Source: an uncultured Clostridia bacterium
GTDB lineage: Bacteria > Bacillota > Clostridia > Christensenellales > Borkfalkiaceae
Assembly (NCBI GenBank): GCA_947629095.1
Contig: CANRCK010000002.1
Span: forward strand, 124,001-188,000
Length of the DNA: 64,000 nt
Reading direction: 5' to 3'
Shown here: positions 44,232-52,600 of the stretch, piece by piece
How positions within the stretch are numbered: the first letter of the stretch is position 1
Layout: every line of letters begins with the position of its first letter
The notes under the pieces: generated by a model
Databases searched by the model: none
What the model saw: only the letters and a program-made list of their open reading frames with translations
Told to the model about the DNA's origin: nothing
Translations under genes and position numbers: made by a program

Positions 44232-44666
44232 TTAAAGCTCCTTTGTCATCACAAGACAGTCCTCTCCGTCCGGATAGTAGCGGGCGCGCGCGTACAAGCC
44301 GTTAAACCCGTGCTTCAGATAGGTTAACAGGGCGGGCGTGTTTGAAACGCGCACCTCCAGAAAAACCTTGCGCACTCCCCTTTTTTTGGCTTGGGAAAGC
44401 AGCTCTTCCAGCAAAGCTCCGCCCACGCCGCCCCTGCGGAACGGCTCGGCAACGGCAATGTTTTCAACGTCCGCAACCTCCGCGGCTGCGGTTATGCCGC
44501 CGTAGCCAATAATCTCGCCCCCGTCCTCGGCTAAAATGCCGATGAACGCTTCGGTTTCAAAGCTTGAAACGAGCATCATATAGGACCACGCCTCGCCGCC
44601 GAAGCACTCCCTTTCCAGCTGCGAAATACGTAATATATCCTCGTATTTCCACTTGCGCAAAGTCAT
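44232..44666 (-). CDS. rimI: Ribosomal-protein-alanine N-acetyltransferase (GNAT)
   Basis: This 144-residue GNAT has the acetyl-CoA loop region AVAEPFRRGGVGGALLEEL (RRGGVGGA as the R/Q-x-x-G-x-G/A signature) and VFLEVRVSNTPALLTYLKHGF, typical of RimI. It acetylates the N-terminus of S18 in E. coli. Location with tsaB and tsaE is the usual genomic context. The start overlaps the tsaB stop by four bases. Confidence 0.9.
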   Translation of the reverse strand: MTLRKWKYEDILRISQLERECFGGEAWSYMMLVSSFETEAFIGILAEDGGEIIGYGGITAAAEVADVENIAVAEPFRRGGVGGALLEELLSQAKKRGVRKVFLEVRVSNTPALLTYLKHGFNGLYARARYYPDGEDCLVMTKEL

Positions 44667-45256
44667 TTTCTGCCCTCCTCCGCCTGCGATTTGCGCACGT
44701 ACATCGCCGAAATGTTTTGGGATAGATTCCCCTCCGATTTTTGTATCGCAACGGGCAAACAGCGGGATATGTTGAGTTTTTCGTAATTTTTAAGGGGTAA
44801 ATCCTCAAACCCGTAAAGTTTGCAGCCGAGGGCGTTTACCTCTTCCAAACTAAGATAGGCGGGCGACGACAGGCTCTTGCCGTAGCCCTTTGCATAAAAA
44901 TGGGAATGGGCGGCGTCGATGACCATGTAAAAATTTTCGCTGTTCACATTATATGCAAGCGTATCAAAAACGGTCAACCCCAAAAGGGGCTTGCCCGCGC
45001 CCATAGCTAAGCCCTTTACCGTGGATATGCCTATGCGTATTCCCGTAAAGGACCCCGGTCCCGTTACGGCGCAAAAAAAGTCGCACTCCGCGGGGAGCAA
45101 ACCCGCCCCGTCGAGGGCGGAATTTATTGCGTCCATCAAAACCACAGAGTGCCGCATAGCGCAGTCCGCGTTGTATTTGATTATAGTGTTCTCTCCCTTT
45201 TTTGCAACCACCGTGAGGTGCTTGGAAGAGGCGTCCACGGCCAAATAATTACTCAT
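44663..45256 (-). CDS. tsaB: tRNA threonylcarbamoyladenosine biosynthesis protein TsaB
   Basis: This 197-residue ASKHA-fold protein has YLAVDASSKHLTV and VTGPGSFTGIRIGISTVKGLA, diagnostic of TsaB. With TsaD, TsaE and TsaC it makes t6A at position 37 of ANN-decoding tRNAs. tsaD is not in the window. It overlaps the end of tsaE by 8 bases and the start of rimI by 4. Confidence 0.94.
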   Translation of the reverse strand: MSNYLAVDASSKHLTVVAKKGENTIIKYNADCAMRHSVVLMDAINSALDGAGLLPAECDFFCAVTGPGSFTGIRIGISTVKGLAMGAGKPLLGLTVFDTLAYNVNSENFYMVIDAAHSHFYAKGYGKSLSSPAYLSLEEVNALGCKLYGFEDLPLKNYEKLNISRCLPVAIQKSEGNLSQNISAMYVRKSQAEEGRK

Positions 45257-45653
45257 ACAATATCCGTCTTTCGCTGTCAGATAAAATTTCCATAGTAACC
45301 GTTTTGCAGTTTTCGGGCAGAACGTCCTTTATATTTTCCGCCCACTCCACAAGGCATACGCCGCCTGCGTAAAAATAATCGCACAGCCCCAACGCCTCCG
45401 CCTGCGCGCCGTTTTTAAGGCGGTAACAGTCGTAGTGATAGAGCTTTCCGCCGTAGTCGTTCATATATGCGTACGTGGGGCTTAGAATCTCGTCAAAAAT
45501 GCCCAGACCCTGCGCCACGCCCTTGCAAAAGACCGTTTTGCCCGCGCCCATGGCGCCGTTGAGAATAACCACGTCGCCCGCACGGAGAGTTTTTGCATAT
45601 TCTTTGCCGAAATTTATTGTATCCCGCGCACTCCTGGAAATAAAAACCGCCAT
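45249..45653 (-). CDS. tsaE: tRNA threonylcarbamoyladenosine biosynthesis ATPase TsaE
   Basis: This 134-residue P-loop ATPase has Walker A GAMGAGKT (residues 33-40), SPTYAYMNDYGG, LYHYDCYRL and VEWAENI, all TsaE features. It is required with TsaB-TsaD for t6A formation. The frame extends to a TTG at 45716, but a consensus promoter lies in that stretch and its -10 box ends 9 bases before the ATG at 45653. That ATG is thus the start and the mRNA is probably leaderless. It heads the tsaE-tsaB-rimI-hydrolase-murF-ddl run. Confidence 0.92.
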   Translation of the reverse strand: MAVFISRSARDTINFGKEYAKTLRAGDVVILNGAMGAGKTVFCKGVAQGLGIFDEILSPTYAYMNDYGGKLYHYDCYRLKNGAQAEALGLCDYFYAGGVCLVEWAENIKDVLPENCKTVTMEILSDSERRILYE

Positions 45654-45662
45654 ACGTATATT

Positions 45663-45691
45663 ATTATAACCCATATACCGACGATTTGCAA
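45663..45691 (-). promoter_or_regulatory. tsaE operon promoter, predicted leaderless
   Basis: On the minus strand TTGCAA (45691-45686), 17 bases, TATAAT (45668-45663); the ATG begins 9 bases after the -10 box and no ribosome binding site is seen. Confidence 0.8.
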
Positions 45692-45794
45692 ATATATTAT
45701 TATATTTAAGCGCCAAAATTCTGCATTTGAATTACGTCAGCGCAAACCGCCCCGCATTGCTTTGAACAGATTCTTCGGCTGCCGCATCAGAATA

Positions 45795-45850
45795 AAAGGG
45801 GCGGCTGCCCGCTGCCTTCTCGGCTCCCCGCTTGTGGGGAGCCAAAGTGG
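45795..45850. repeat. Palindromic GGCTCCCC-family repeat
   Basis: GGCTCCCC (45822-45829) and GGGGAGCC (45836-45843) form a perfect hairpin around GCTTGT. This lies in the intergenic region between tsaE and degV, followed by CAAAG. Confidence 0.7.
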
Positions 45851-45864
45851 TGTGTGGCGACAAC

Positions 45865-45900
45865 AAAAAAGGCTCTCCCTCAGAGACAAGGGGGAGCCGA
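45865..45900 (-). terminator. degV terminator built from a repeat copy
   Basis: GGCTCTCCC (45871-45879) and GGGGGAGCC (45890-45898) pair. On the minus strand the hairpin is followed by TTTTTTG, directly after the degV stop, so this copy of the repeat family works as an intrinsic terminator. Confidence 0.85.
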
Positions 45901-45910
45901 TTTAAAAAAA

Positions 45911-46810
45911 CTAAAAGTCGTTTCGCTCGCTCTTGGAAATATACCCCAGAGCAAACGCGCCCGGTCCGACATGCGAACCGATAACCGGTCCCATTATGCA
46001 CATTATCGGCTCTATATTCAACTCCGAACGCACGTATTCGGCAAGCTCGTTGGCGACTGCCTCGTTGTCGGTGTGCACTATAAACAGATGGTTATACTCG
46101 GGGTCGGGTCCCTCCGTTTGTAACTTTTCTTTAATAAACGATATAGCCTTGCGCACGCCCTTTACTTTTGCCAAGGGGAATAATTTGCCCTGCTTGTCAA
46201 AGGACAAAATGGGCTTTATGTTGAGCATTCCGCCGAACATTGCGGCTGCCGCGCCCACTCTTCCGCCCTTGCGCAGATACGAAAGGTCGTCTGCCACTAT
46301 AAAGTGCTGTATATGGTTCCTGAGCGACATGCAAAGGTCGTAAGTTTCCTGTGCGGTTTTTCCCTCGTTGCGGCATTTAAGGGCTATTCTTACCAGCGCG
46401 CCCTGTCCTACGGTCGCCGTGAGGGGGTCTACCACGTATACGTTGAATTTGGGATAATCCTTTTTTACATCGGCGGCAGCCTGCGCAGCCACGTCCTTTG
46501 TGGGCGATAGTCCCGAAGAAATGGTAAAGTGAACTACGTCCTCCGCGCCCTCCTTTGCAATTTTTAAAAAGTGATTGTAGTGCGATTCATAGTTGAGCAT
46601 CGACGTGCGCGAAAAGGAGCCTGCGCGAAGTTCGTTATAAAAATCAACATATTGTTGATATTCCGTAAAATTATCCAGCCGCTCGTCCATGGTGCCGTCC
46701 TTATGCTCCACGGTGAACGTGAGGGGAACGTGCTTGATATCGTTTTCCACAACAAAGTCATGATAGAGGTCGCAGGTGGAATCGGTTGAAAGAGTAAATT
46801 TATATGACAT
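45911..46810 (-). CDS. DegV family fatty-acid-binding protein (FakB-like)
   Basis: This 299-residue protein begins LSTDSTCDLYHDFV and contains FSRTSMLN, ISSGLSPTKD, LRKGGRVGAAAAM and MGPVIGSHVGPGA, all DegV-family signatures. The serine and histidine in these loops bind the carboxylate of a fatty acid in characterised members. The usual partner is the FakA kinase, which is encoded at 20359-22017. It is monocistronic, with its own promoter and terminator. The specific fatty acid cannot be predicted. Confidence 0.9.
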   Translation of the reverse strand: MSYKFTLSTDSTCDLYHDFVVENDIKHVPLTFTVEHKDGTMDERLDNFTEYQQYVDFYNELRAGSFSRTSMLNYESHYNHFLKIAKEGAEDVVHFTISSGLSPTKDVAAQAAADVKKDYPKFNVYVVDPLTATVGQGALVRIALKCRNEGKTAQETYDLCMSLRNHIQHFIVADDLSYLRKGGRVGAAAAMFGGMLNIKPILSFDKQGKLFPLAKVKGVRKAISFIKEKLQTEGPDPEYNHLFIVHTDNEAVANELAEYVRSELNIEPIMCIMGPVIGSHVGPGAFALGYISKSERNDF

Positions 46811-46839
46811 AGTAATTCTCTCCGAATTTAGTGTTTTAA

Positions 46840-46868
46840 ATTATATCACATAGGCAACACATAGGCAA
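46840..46868 (-). promoter_or_regulatory. degV promoter with tandem 11-bp repeat
   Basis: On the minus strand TTGCCT (46868-46863), a 17-base spacer ending TGA, and TATAAT (46845-46840). The spacer and -35 are made of two exact copies of TTGCCTATGTG (46868-46858 and 46857-46847), one DNA turn apart. Confidence 0.75.
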
Positions 46869-46902
46869 GCCTTTGACGAAAATTTTATTGCAGCACATAA
46901 AA

Positions 46903-46933
46903 ATTAAAGGGTCCCCGCGTTGACGGCAACCCT
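46903..46933 (-). terminator. Possible terminator of the 46960-47889 lipoprotein gene
   Basis: On the minus strand AGGGT and ACCCT (46933-46929 and 46912-46908) close an imperfect stem with TGCC/GGGG inside, followed by TTAATTTTT. Confidence 0.45.
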
Positions 46934-46959
46934 CTACCAAGTTTTATTGCTGTTATACT

Positions 46960-47889
46960 TTATTGTTGTTCCTCCGTGTAAGCGTCCTTTGCTTCCTGCG
47001 GTATTACTATGTTTACCTCGCCGTAGCTGAACGTCATAGAGACAGTACTAACTTCGGTGCCAGAACTTTCAACATAACTCCTCTCAATTTTGCTTATCTT
47101 TCCGTTTTTAAAGGTAATTTTGGCTGTAATAATTTCGTCCATTTGACCCATGTGCTGTGTAATTTCGCCTGTATATACATTGGCAGAGCTGTCATAGGTG
47201 AACGCGCCGAATAACTCGGCAAGAGGCTTTGTAACAGTTTCGCCGTTCACGGTTGCGGTAAACTCTCCCAGCACGTAAACCGAAATCGGCGGTATTTTGT
47301 ATTGCTCTTCAAAAGCAGTCTTTGCGGCATCTGCGCTGTCGTACTCATCGTATATGATAGCTTGCCATTCATTGGGTTCTGCTCGCCATTCATTGGGTTC
47401 TTCACCGTCTGATTCCACCCTGAAGTCGTGTTCCCCGTAACAGTAATACCAAATCAATTTCTTTCCGGAAATTTCAAGATAATTCTCCTCATCGTTTGTT
47501 ATTTTTTGTTCGCCGCCGTCCACCGACTCCTTGTACTCTGTCATATAATATGTAAGATATTTATTTAAATCGGTTTTATAACACTCCTTACCTACCGCCA
47601 CCCTCGTTTCGGTGCCGGAACCGCTGTGTTTGGACTCTGTATATGTGGCATGATAATCCAAATCCACGGTTACTGTTTTTGAGGCGGCAGTATCCGCAAT
47701 AGCCTTTTTCCACTGTTCCTCGGTCAAAACGCTGTCGTCGACAATATCTTCGACGTTGTTTTCGCCACTGCTTTCACTGTTTCCGCCATTCCCGCCGTTA
47801 CTGTTTTCGCTGTTTCCGCAGGCGGCAAAGCCAAACGCAAAACCAAACGCCAAAACCGTAGCTGCAATTGCCATTAATGCCTTTTTCAT
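46960..47889 (-). CDS. Putative lipoprotein, unknown function
   Basis: This 309-residue protein has a lipoprotein signal peptide (lipobox FAACG, Cys near 24), then a Gly/Asn/Ser/Glu linker to about residue 50, and a beta-rich domain with no recognised family. Near residue 165-175 an EPNEW(R/Q)A unit is repeated in tandem, encoded by a 21-bp direct repeat (from 47364 and 47385). It is divergent to a small HTH regulator. The intergenic region has a consensus promoter and two matching palindromes, so its expression is probably repressed by that regulator. Confidence 0.75.
   Translation of the reverse strand: MKKALMAIAATVLAFGFAFGFAACGNSENSNGGNGGNSESSGENNVEDIVDDSVLTEEQWKKAIADTAASKTVTVDLDYHATYTESKHSGSGTETRVAVGKECYKTDLNKYLTYYMTEYKESVDGGEQKITNDEENYLEISGKKLIWYYCYGEHDFRVESDGEEPNEWRAEPNEWQAIIYDEYDSADAAKTAFEEQYKIPPISVYVLGEFTATVNGETVTKPLAELFGAFTYDSSANVYTGEITQHMGQMDEIITAKITFKNGKISKIERSYVESSGTEVSTVSMTFSYGEVNIVIPQEAKDAYTEEQQ
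47364..47405. repeat. Tandem 21-bp in-frame direct repeat
   Basis: GCCATTCATTGGGTTCT occurs twice with a 21-base period inside the lipoprotein gene and duplicates the peptide EPNEW plus a following residue pair. A recent in-frame duplication is the simplest reading. Confidence 0.85.
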
Positions 47890-47909
47890 ACTGTTTTCTC
47901 CTTTTTATC

Positions 47910-47994
47910 TAATGTATACGTTAGTTATTGCTGACATTATAATAACAATTAAATCTGTTTGTCAAGTGAATTTAATAATATAATGTGTACATTA
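47910..47994. promoter_or_regulatory. Divergent promoter region with two matching operators
   Basis: Minus strand: TTGACA (47965-47960), 18 bases, TATAAT (47941-47936), a full-consensus promoter for the lipoprotein gene. Plus strand: TATAAT (47979-47984) for the regulator gene. Palindromes TAATGTATACGTTA (47910-47923) and TAATGTGTACATTA (47981-47994) share the consensus TAATGTRTACRTTA. One lies just downstream of the lipoprotein start site, the other next to the regulator -10 box. Confidence 0.85.
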
Positions 47995-48014
47995 TATATT
48001 GTATAGGTGAGATT

Positions 48015-48227
48015 ATGAAGCTGCGCGTGCTTGACATTTTAAAAGAAAAGGGTAAGACCAAATATTGGCTCAACATGCAGCTTGGGTTGAGTTTTCAAAA
48101 TTTCAATAAGCTTGTATATAATCAAACCAAGAGCATTAAATTTGAAAATTTGCAGGCGTTGTGCGATATTTTGGAGTGTACGCCGAACGATCTGTTTGAA
48201 GAATATCACAATAAAACGACAAAATAA
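48015..48227 (+). CDS. Small Cro/CI-type HTH regulator
   Basis: This 70-residue protein is a compact XRE-family HTH: KLRVLDILKEKGKTKYWLN, then NFNKLVYNQTKSIKFENLQ and ALCDILECTPNDLFE, matching the five-helix fold of the YozG-like single-domain regulators. The ATG at 48015 has AGGTGAG upstream; the frame is open to 47985 but the operator covers that part. It is expected to bind the two palindromes in the divergent promoter region and repress both itself and the lipoprotein gene. Any inducer would have to act on this single domain or through a partner. Confidence 0.88.
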   Translation: MKLRVLDILKEKGKTKYWLNMQLGLSFQNFNKLVYNQTKSIKFENLQALCDILECTPNDLFEEYHNKTTK

Positions 48228-48290
48228 CGGAAAAAATTCAGCGCAAAAAGTTCAACCTTGCGCCATATAGTAGAGCGTAAGGAGAATTTT

Positions 48291-48800
48291 ATGAAAATTT
48301 CTGAATTTTTCGGCAAAAGAATTTTGAGCACCGCAGGCAAAGAGGGCTATGTCCTTGGAGTGAGCGTGGGCGCGGGCGCAATGTATCTGGACTGCGCGGA
48401 CGCCGACGAAAAAGAATTTACCGTGGATATGCAGTGCGTTATGAGCATTGGGGAGTGCATAATTTTTAATGGATTTACGGCGCATCCTCAGGGCGCCGAG
48501 CGCATAAGGCTGGGGCGCGCGGGCTTTGACATGCGGGGGAAATATCTGGGGAACCTGCAGGACATAACGATTGCCGGGGGCAGGCTGAAAACGGCAAAAA
48601 TAGGCAAAAAAAATTACCCCGCCGAGGCGATAATTTCGGGGGATATAATTCTTGTAAAGGATATGCCGAAGCTTTTGCAGACGGTTAAAAAAGACGGAAA
48701 ACCGCTCTTTAAAAAGGGGGCGTTTGTGACCCGTGAAATGCTTTCGGAAGCCGCCGCGGAGGGGGAATTCGTGCAAACGACCTTAAAGTCGCTGGGGTGA
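48291..48800 (+). CDS. PRC-barrel domain protein
   Basis: This 169-residue soluble protein has two PRC-barrel-like modules: residues 1-85 (FFGKRILSTAGKEGYVLGVS) and about 90-169 (GKYLGNLQDITIAGGRLKTA, YPAEAIISGDIILVKDM). PRC barrels are small beta domains found in RimM, photosynthetic reaction centres and sporulation-linked YlmC/YmxH proteins, often mediating protein contacts. AAGGAGAA precedes the ATG. It lies 63 bases after the HTH gene and may be co-transcribed. No specific role can be given. Confidence 0.75.
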   Translation: MKISEFFGKRILSTAGKEGYVLGVSVGAGAMYLDCADADEKEFTVDMQCVMSIGECIIFNGFTAHPQGAERIRLGRAGFDMRGKYLGNLQDITIAGGRLKTAKIGKKNYPAEAIISGDIILVKDMPKLLQTVKKDGKPLFKKGAFVTREMLSEAAAEGEFVQTTLKSLG

Positions 48801-48837
48801 AGTTTATCGCTTAACAATTGACACACGGCGCAAAGAC

Positions 48838-48872
48838 CCCCACCTCTCGGCTGCTTTGCAGACTGAGGGGGG
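48838..48872. repeat. Inverted copy of the GGCTCCCC-family repeat
   Basis: ACCCCCACCTCTCGGCTG and CAGACTGAGGGGGGG pair imperfectly. The complementary strand reads CCCTCAGTCTGC, as in the copy near 6670. It lies between convergent genes and may assist termination. Confidence 0.55.
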
Positions 48873-48879
48873 GACAGTT

Positions 48880-49536
48880 TTATATGTTGTACTTTGCCAT
48901 CAGCTTTAAGAGCGTGTTGAAATTTTCGTTCAATATTTCGCCCTCGGCGGGAGTGAGGCTGCCCTTTATCTTTAACACCTCCAGCGTGTTTTTAAGTTTT
49001 TCAAGCTCCTGCCTGTCCGTTTTGCCTAAATTCTTTTCGAGAAGCTTGTTGGTGACGGCTATTGCGTGCTCCAACCGCACGTTGTTTTTGGGCATATACG
49101 TCCCCGATGGAGTTCTTTCCACGGGCTTGGACTGCGGGCGCGGCGCGGGCGGGGGCAGAGGGCGGAACGCTGTGTTTTGCGCGGGCGCCGAACACACCGC
49201 CACGGGCACGGGATAGGCGCTTGCGGGTTTTTTATTGGAAATTGCACAGAGGAACCCGTAGCAAAGATATCCGGCTATCCAGAATACACACGCCGTGAAA
49301 GCCGCGTCCTCTATTGCGTTGACCGTTAAAAACAGCGCAAAAGTGAGCGCCGTGTAGGCGTATAAAAGGCATAAAAAGGGTCTTTTGGAGGCTGCGCGGA
49401 CGGTGGGAATGCACAAAGTAAGCGTGACCGAAAGCACAAAAACGGCAATAAAGGTGCCCCAGATTATCCAAAGAAGGGTGTTGAATGGCACGGCTGCCGC
49501 CACGGCGGCGACGGTTTGGGAAAAATTTTTAAACAT
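48880..49536 (-). CDS. Membrane protein of unknown function
   Basis: This 218-residue protein has three predicted membrane helices (about 20-44, 53-73, 80-99), a proline-rich linker (about 118-142), and a charged helical C-terminal region of about 70 residues (ITNKLLEKNLGKTDRQELEK-like, then LEVLKIKGSLTPAEGEILN). No family is recognised. A TATAAT box lies 9 bases before the ATG with no ribosome binding site, so the mRNA may be leaderless. It follows addA on the same strand but after a terminator, so it is probably independent. Confidence 0.65.
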   Translation of the reverse strand: MFKNFSQTVAAVAAAVPFNTLLWIIWGTFIAVFVLSVTLTLCIPTVRAASKRPFLCLLYAYTALTFALFLTVNAIEDAAFTACVFWIAGYLCYGFLCAISNKKPASAYPVPVAVCSAPAQNTAFRPLPPPAPRPQSKPVERTPSGTYMPKNNVRLEHAIAVTNKLLEKNLGKTDRQELEKLKNTLEVLKIKGSLTPAEGEILNENFNTLLKLMAKYNI

Positions 49537-49545
49537 ATCGGTTTA

Positions 49546-49551
49546 ATTATA
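49546..49551 (-). promoter_or_regulatory. -10 box of the membrane-protein gene, predicted leaderless
   Basis: On the minus strand TATAAT ends 9 bases before the ATG at 49536. The -35 region is only T-rich and not clear. Confidence 0.5.
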
Positions 49552-49561
49552 GCCCGAATAT

Positions 49562-49604
49562 TATAAAAAAAAGCGGTAGTTTTGTCGAACTGCCGCTCTT
49601 TTTA
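49562..49604. terminator. addA terminator
   Basis: AGCGGTAGTT (49572-49581) and AACTGCCGCT (49588-49597) form a stem with one mismatch. The minus strand continues with eight or more T, and the plus strand with CTTTTT. Confidence 0.85.
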
Positions 49605-49631
49605 GCGCATACGTGTTGAGTTTTTTATGTT

Positions 49632-52600
49632 TTACAATATTATCTGCCGGCAGGCGAAGATATTCACGATTGCCGTTGAAATTTTGCTTTCGTCCACTTT
49701 CAAAATGGTTGAAACTGCCTTTTTATAGAGGCTGAGCTGCGCGGAATAAGTTTCGATGAGCTGCGCGTCGGACTTTTTGGAATACTTGTAGTCAATTATC
49801 CTCACTCCGCCGTCCGTGCGCGCCATAAGGTCTATTGCGCCCTGCACAAGAACGTAGTCCTCTGCGGAAACGCCCTTTAACACGTCGCACGCCTTAAGTC
49901 TGCACAAAAACTCGCGCTCGCGGTAGGTTTCGGCATTTTCAAGCCCCGCAAAAACCGGCATACCGAGAATTCGGGAGAGTTGCTCCGCGTCTATAAGGTC
50001 TGCCTGCTCTTGGGTCATTTTGCCGCACCGTGTGAAGTTTTCTATCTCCCCCGCTATGCCTTCGGCGGATTTTATGCCAAAGTTGCACAGCTCCAAAAAC
50101 CTGTGGTACGCAGTACCGCGCTCGGCGCCCGTTTCGCCCTGTTCCTCCTTGAACAGTTCGTTTTCGGCATAGTACGGCTCTTCTTGGCGCAGGCTCTTTA
50201 TTATAGCCGAAGCCGAGCTTTTTACGGGCAGCTCCACGCTTCCCTCGTGGGAATAGGGCTGCATAAACCGCCTTTTTACGGCTTCGGCAAGCCCCGCGTC
50301 CGCCGCCGCCATAGCCTCCACCGCCTCGCCTTCCCGCTCTCTTACGGCAGGTTCGTACGCAGCGGGACCGAACTTGTTCATATCGAAAATCTGCGCATAG
50401 CACTTGGCTTTGAGCGCGCCCCTTGCGGAATACCCGGGTACTTCGGAGGCCATTATGTGCAAACGGCACATTGCGCGCGTGCAGGCTACATAGAAGAGAT
50501 TAAGCTCGTTTTTTAAATCTTCCCGCTCCGCCCTGCACTTTACGAGCTTTTTTAAAACGGTGGAGCGCTTTATCATTTTTTCGGGCGAAAAGGACGGAGG
50601 CGCAAAGCCGTATTTATCGTCGAAGGGCATCAAATCGTCCTCCCTGCCCGTGAACCTGCGGCAGATATCGGCGAGAATAACCACGGGGAACTCCAATCCC
50701 TTTGCGGCGTGCATTGTCATAATTTTTATGCTGTCAGACGAGGCGGTGGGCGTTGCCTTAATTTCATATCCGTCCGCTTTGAGCCTTGCAAGAAAGGCGG
50801 GCAGAGTGAGCTTTTGACCCTCTTCGGCAAACCTTAAAACGTTTTTGAGCTTTTCGCCCGTGCCCGCGGAAAACGCAGCTTCGAACCCGCCGTTTGCGAT
50901 GAGCGTGTCGATAAGTTCCCCCGCGGTAAGTATCTGCGACAAATCCCTGAGACGGGTTAAATTGCGGTAGAACGCGTTGAGTTTTTTTGCTATTTTATCC
51001 GTTCCGCGCAGGGCGTACAGCTCGCAACAGCGGCGGAAAGGTATTTTCCCCTCCCGTTTTAAGGCTATGCGTATCTGCGCAGCCTCATCCTCCGAGAGTC
51101 CCCCGAGGGGAGACAGGAGCGCGGTTGCAAGGGGAATATCCTGCTCGGCGTTGTCTATGAGCGACAATATATCGGCAATCTGCCGCACTTCGGGCAGGTC
51201 GCAGATGTTGTTCTCCTGCGCGCCCGAAACGGAGTAGCCCGCGTCCCTCAGGGCGCGCGCAATCTCCTCGGCTTGCCCCGCGTTTTTGCGGACAAGTATA
51301 CATATATCGCCCGGCTGAACGTCCACAAACTGCTTTTTGTCGGAGTCGTAACGCTGTTTTGAAAGCTCCTCCTCCACAAGCCTGAGCACAGCAAGCCCGC
51401 CGCGGGAATACGGAGCGGGGCGGCTGTCCTCTATAACCGAATATACGTCCCTCTCCTTTTCTTCCTTTTCCTCCTTGCCGAAAACAAGGATATCCGCGCC
51501 GCCCGAGCCGGCGGGATAACCGCCCGAAGCCGTCATCTTGGAGTTCTGCGCGTAGTCAAAGCCGTAGGAAGCTTCGGTCATTGCGTCCGAAAACAGGTCG
51601 TTTACAAAGGAAAGCACCTCGGCAGAGCTTCTGAAATTGCCCGTGAGTCGCAGCGCGCTGCCCTCACCCTTCATTCTGTTATATTTTTCGGCGAAGAACA
51701 GAGACTTGCTGCCCCTGAAGCCGTATATTGCCTGCTTTATGTCGCCTACGAGGAACACCTCCCCGTCCATTGCGGAAATTATCTCCTCCTGCACGGGGTT
51801 TACGTCCTGATATTCATCCACAAATACGAACCTGTATTTGGAATTTATCTCCCGTTTTATGCTTTCGTCCCGCAAAAGCTTTAAGGTTAAATGTTCCAGA
51901 TCGTTGTAGTCCAGCTTGTTTTCGTCCAGCTTTATGCGGGAATACTCGCTGTCGAACGCCAGAAGGAGAGAGGAAAACGCCGCAGCCGTTTTTCCGCTTT
52001 CGAAAAACGCGGCGCGCTCCGTCTCCTCATCGCCAAGCCCTTTTTTTATCCCCCTGTACTTTTCGGCGATATCCGCCCTGAAACCGTCGTATTCCTCCAA
52101 GCCGCCGTTCTTTGGTTTTTTTGAGACCGTGAGGGGGGGCAACGGCAAAAATATGCCCTGTTCCGCGGCGGTTCCGAGCGCGGATTCCATTTCGCCGAGG
52201 AGTTTTTTATAGGCGGGATCCGCGTCGGGCGGAAGGATGGATTTAAACGCCCTTACGTCCTCGGCTAAAACGTTGTATTCCGCGGCGAAAAATTCCCCGA
52301 GTTCGTTGCAGACCTGCCAAAAACCCTCTTCCGTGTAGAGTTTTTGCGTATTTTCAAGCATTTCGCGATAGTGCGCGACGTTGCGGATTTTGGAGTACGC
52401 GGAGAGGACGAGCTTTTTTAAGGCTGCATCGCTGCGCTTTGCGTAGAACCGCTTTACAAGATACAAAAAGTCGCCGTCGCCGCTTTCATAGCGCCCGTCG
52501 AATAAATTTTCCAATGCACGGGTCTTTAAATCGGACGCCACGGGGTCCTCGTCCGCCATTACGTCGAACACACCGTCTATGCCGATTGCATAGAAATGGG

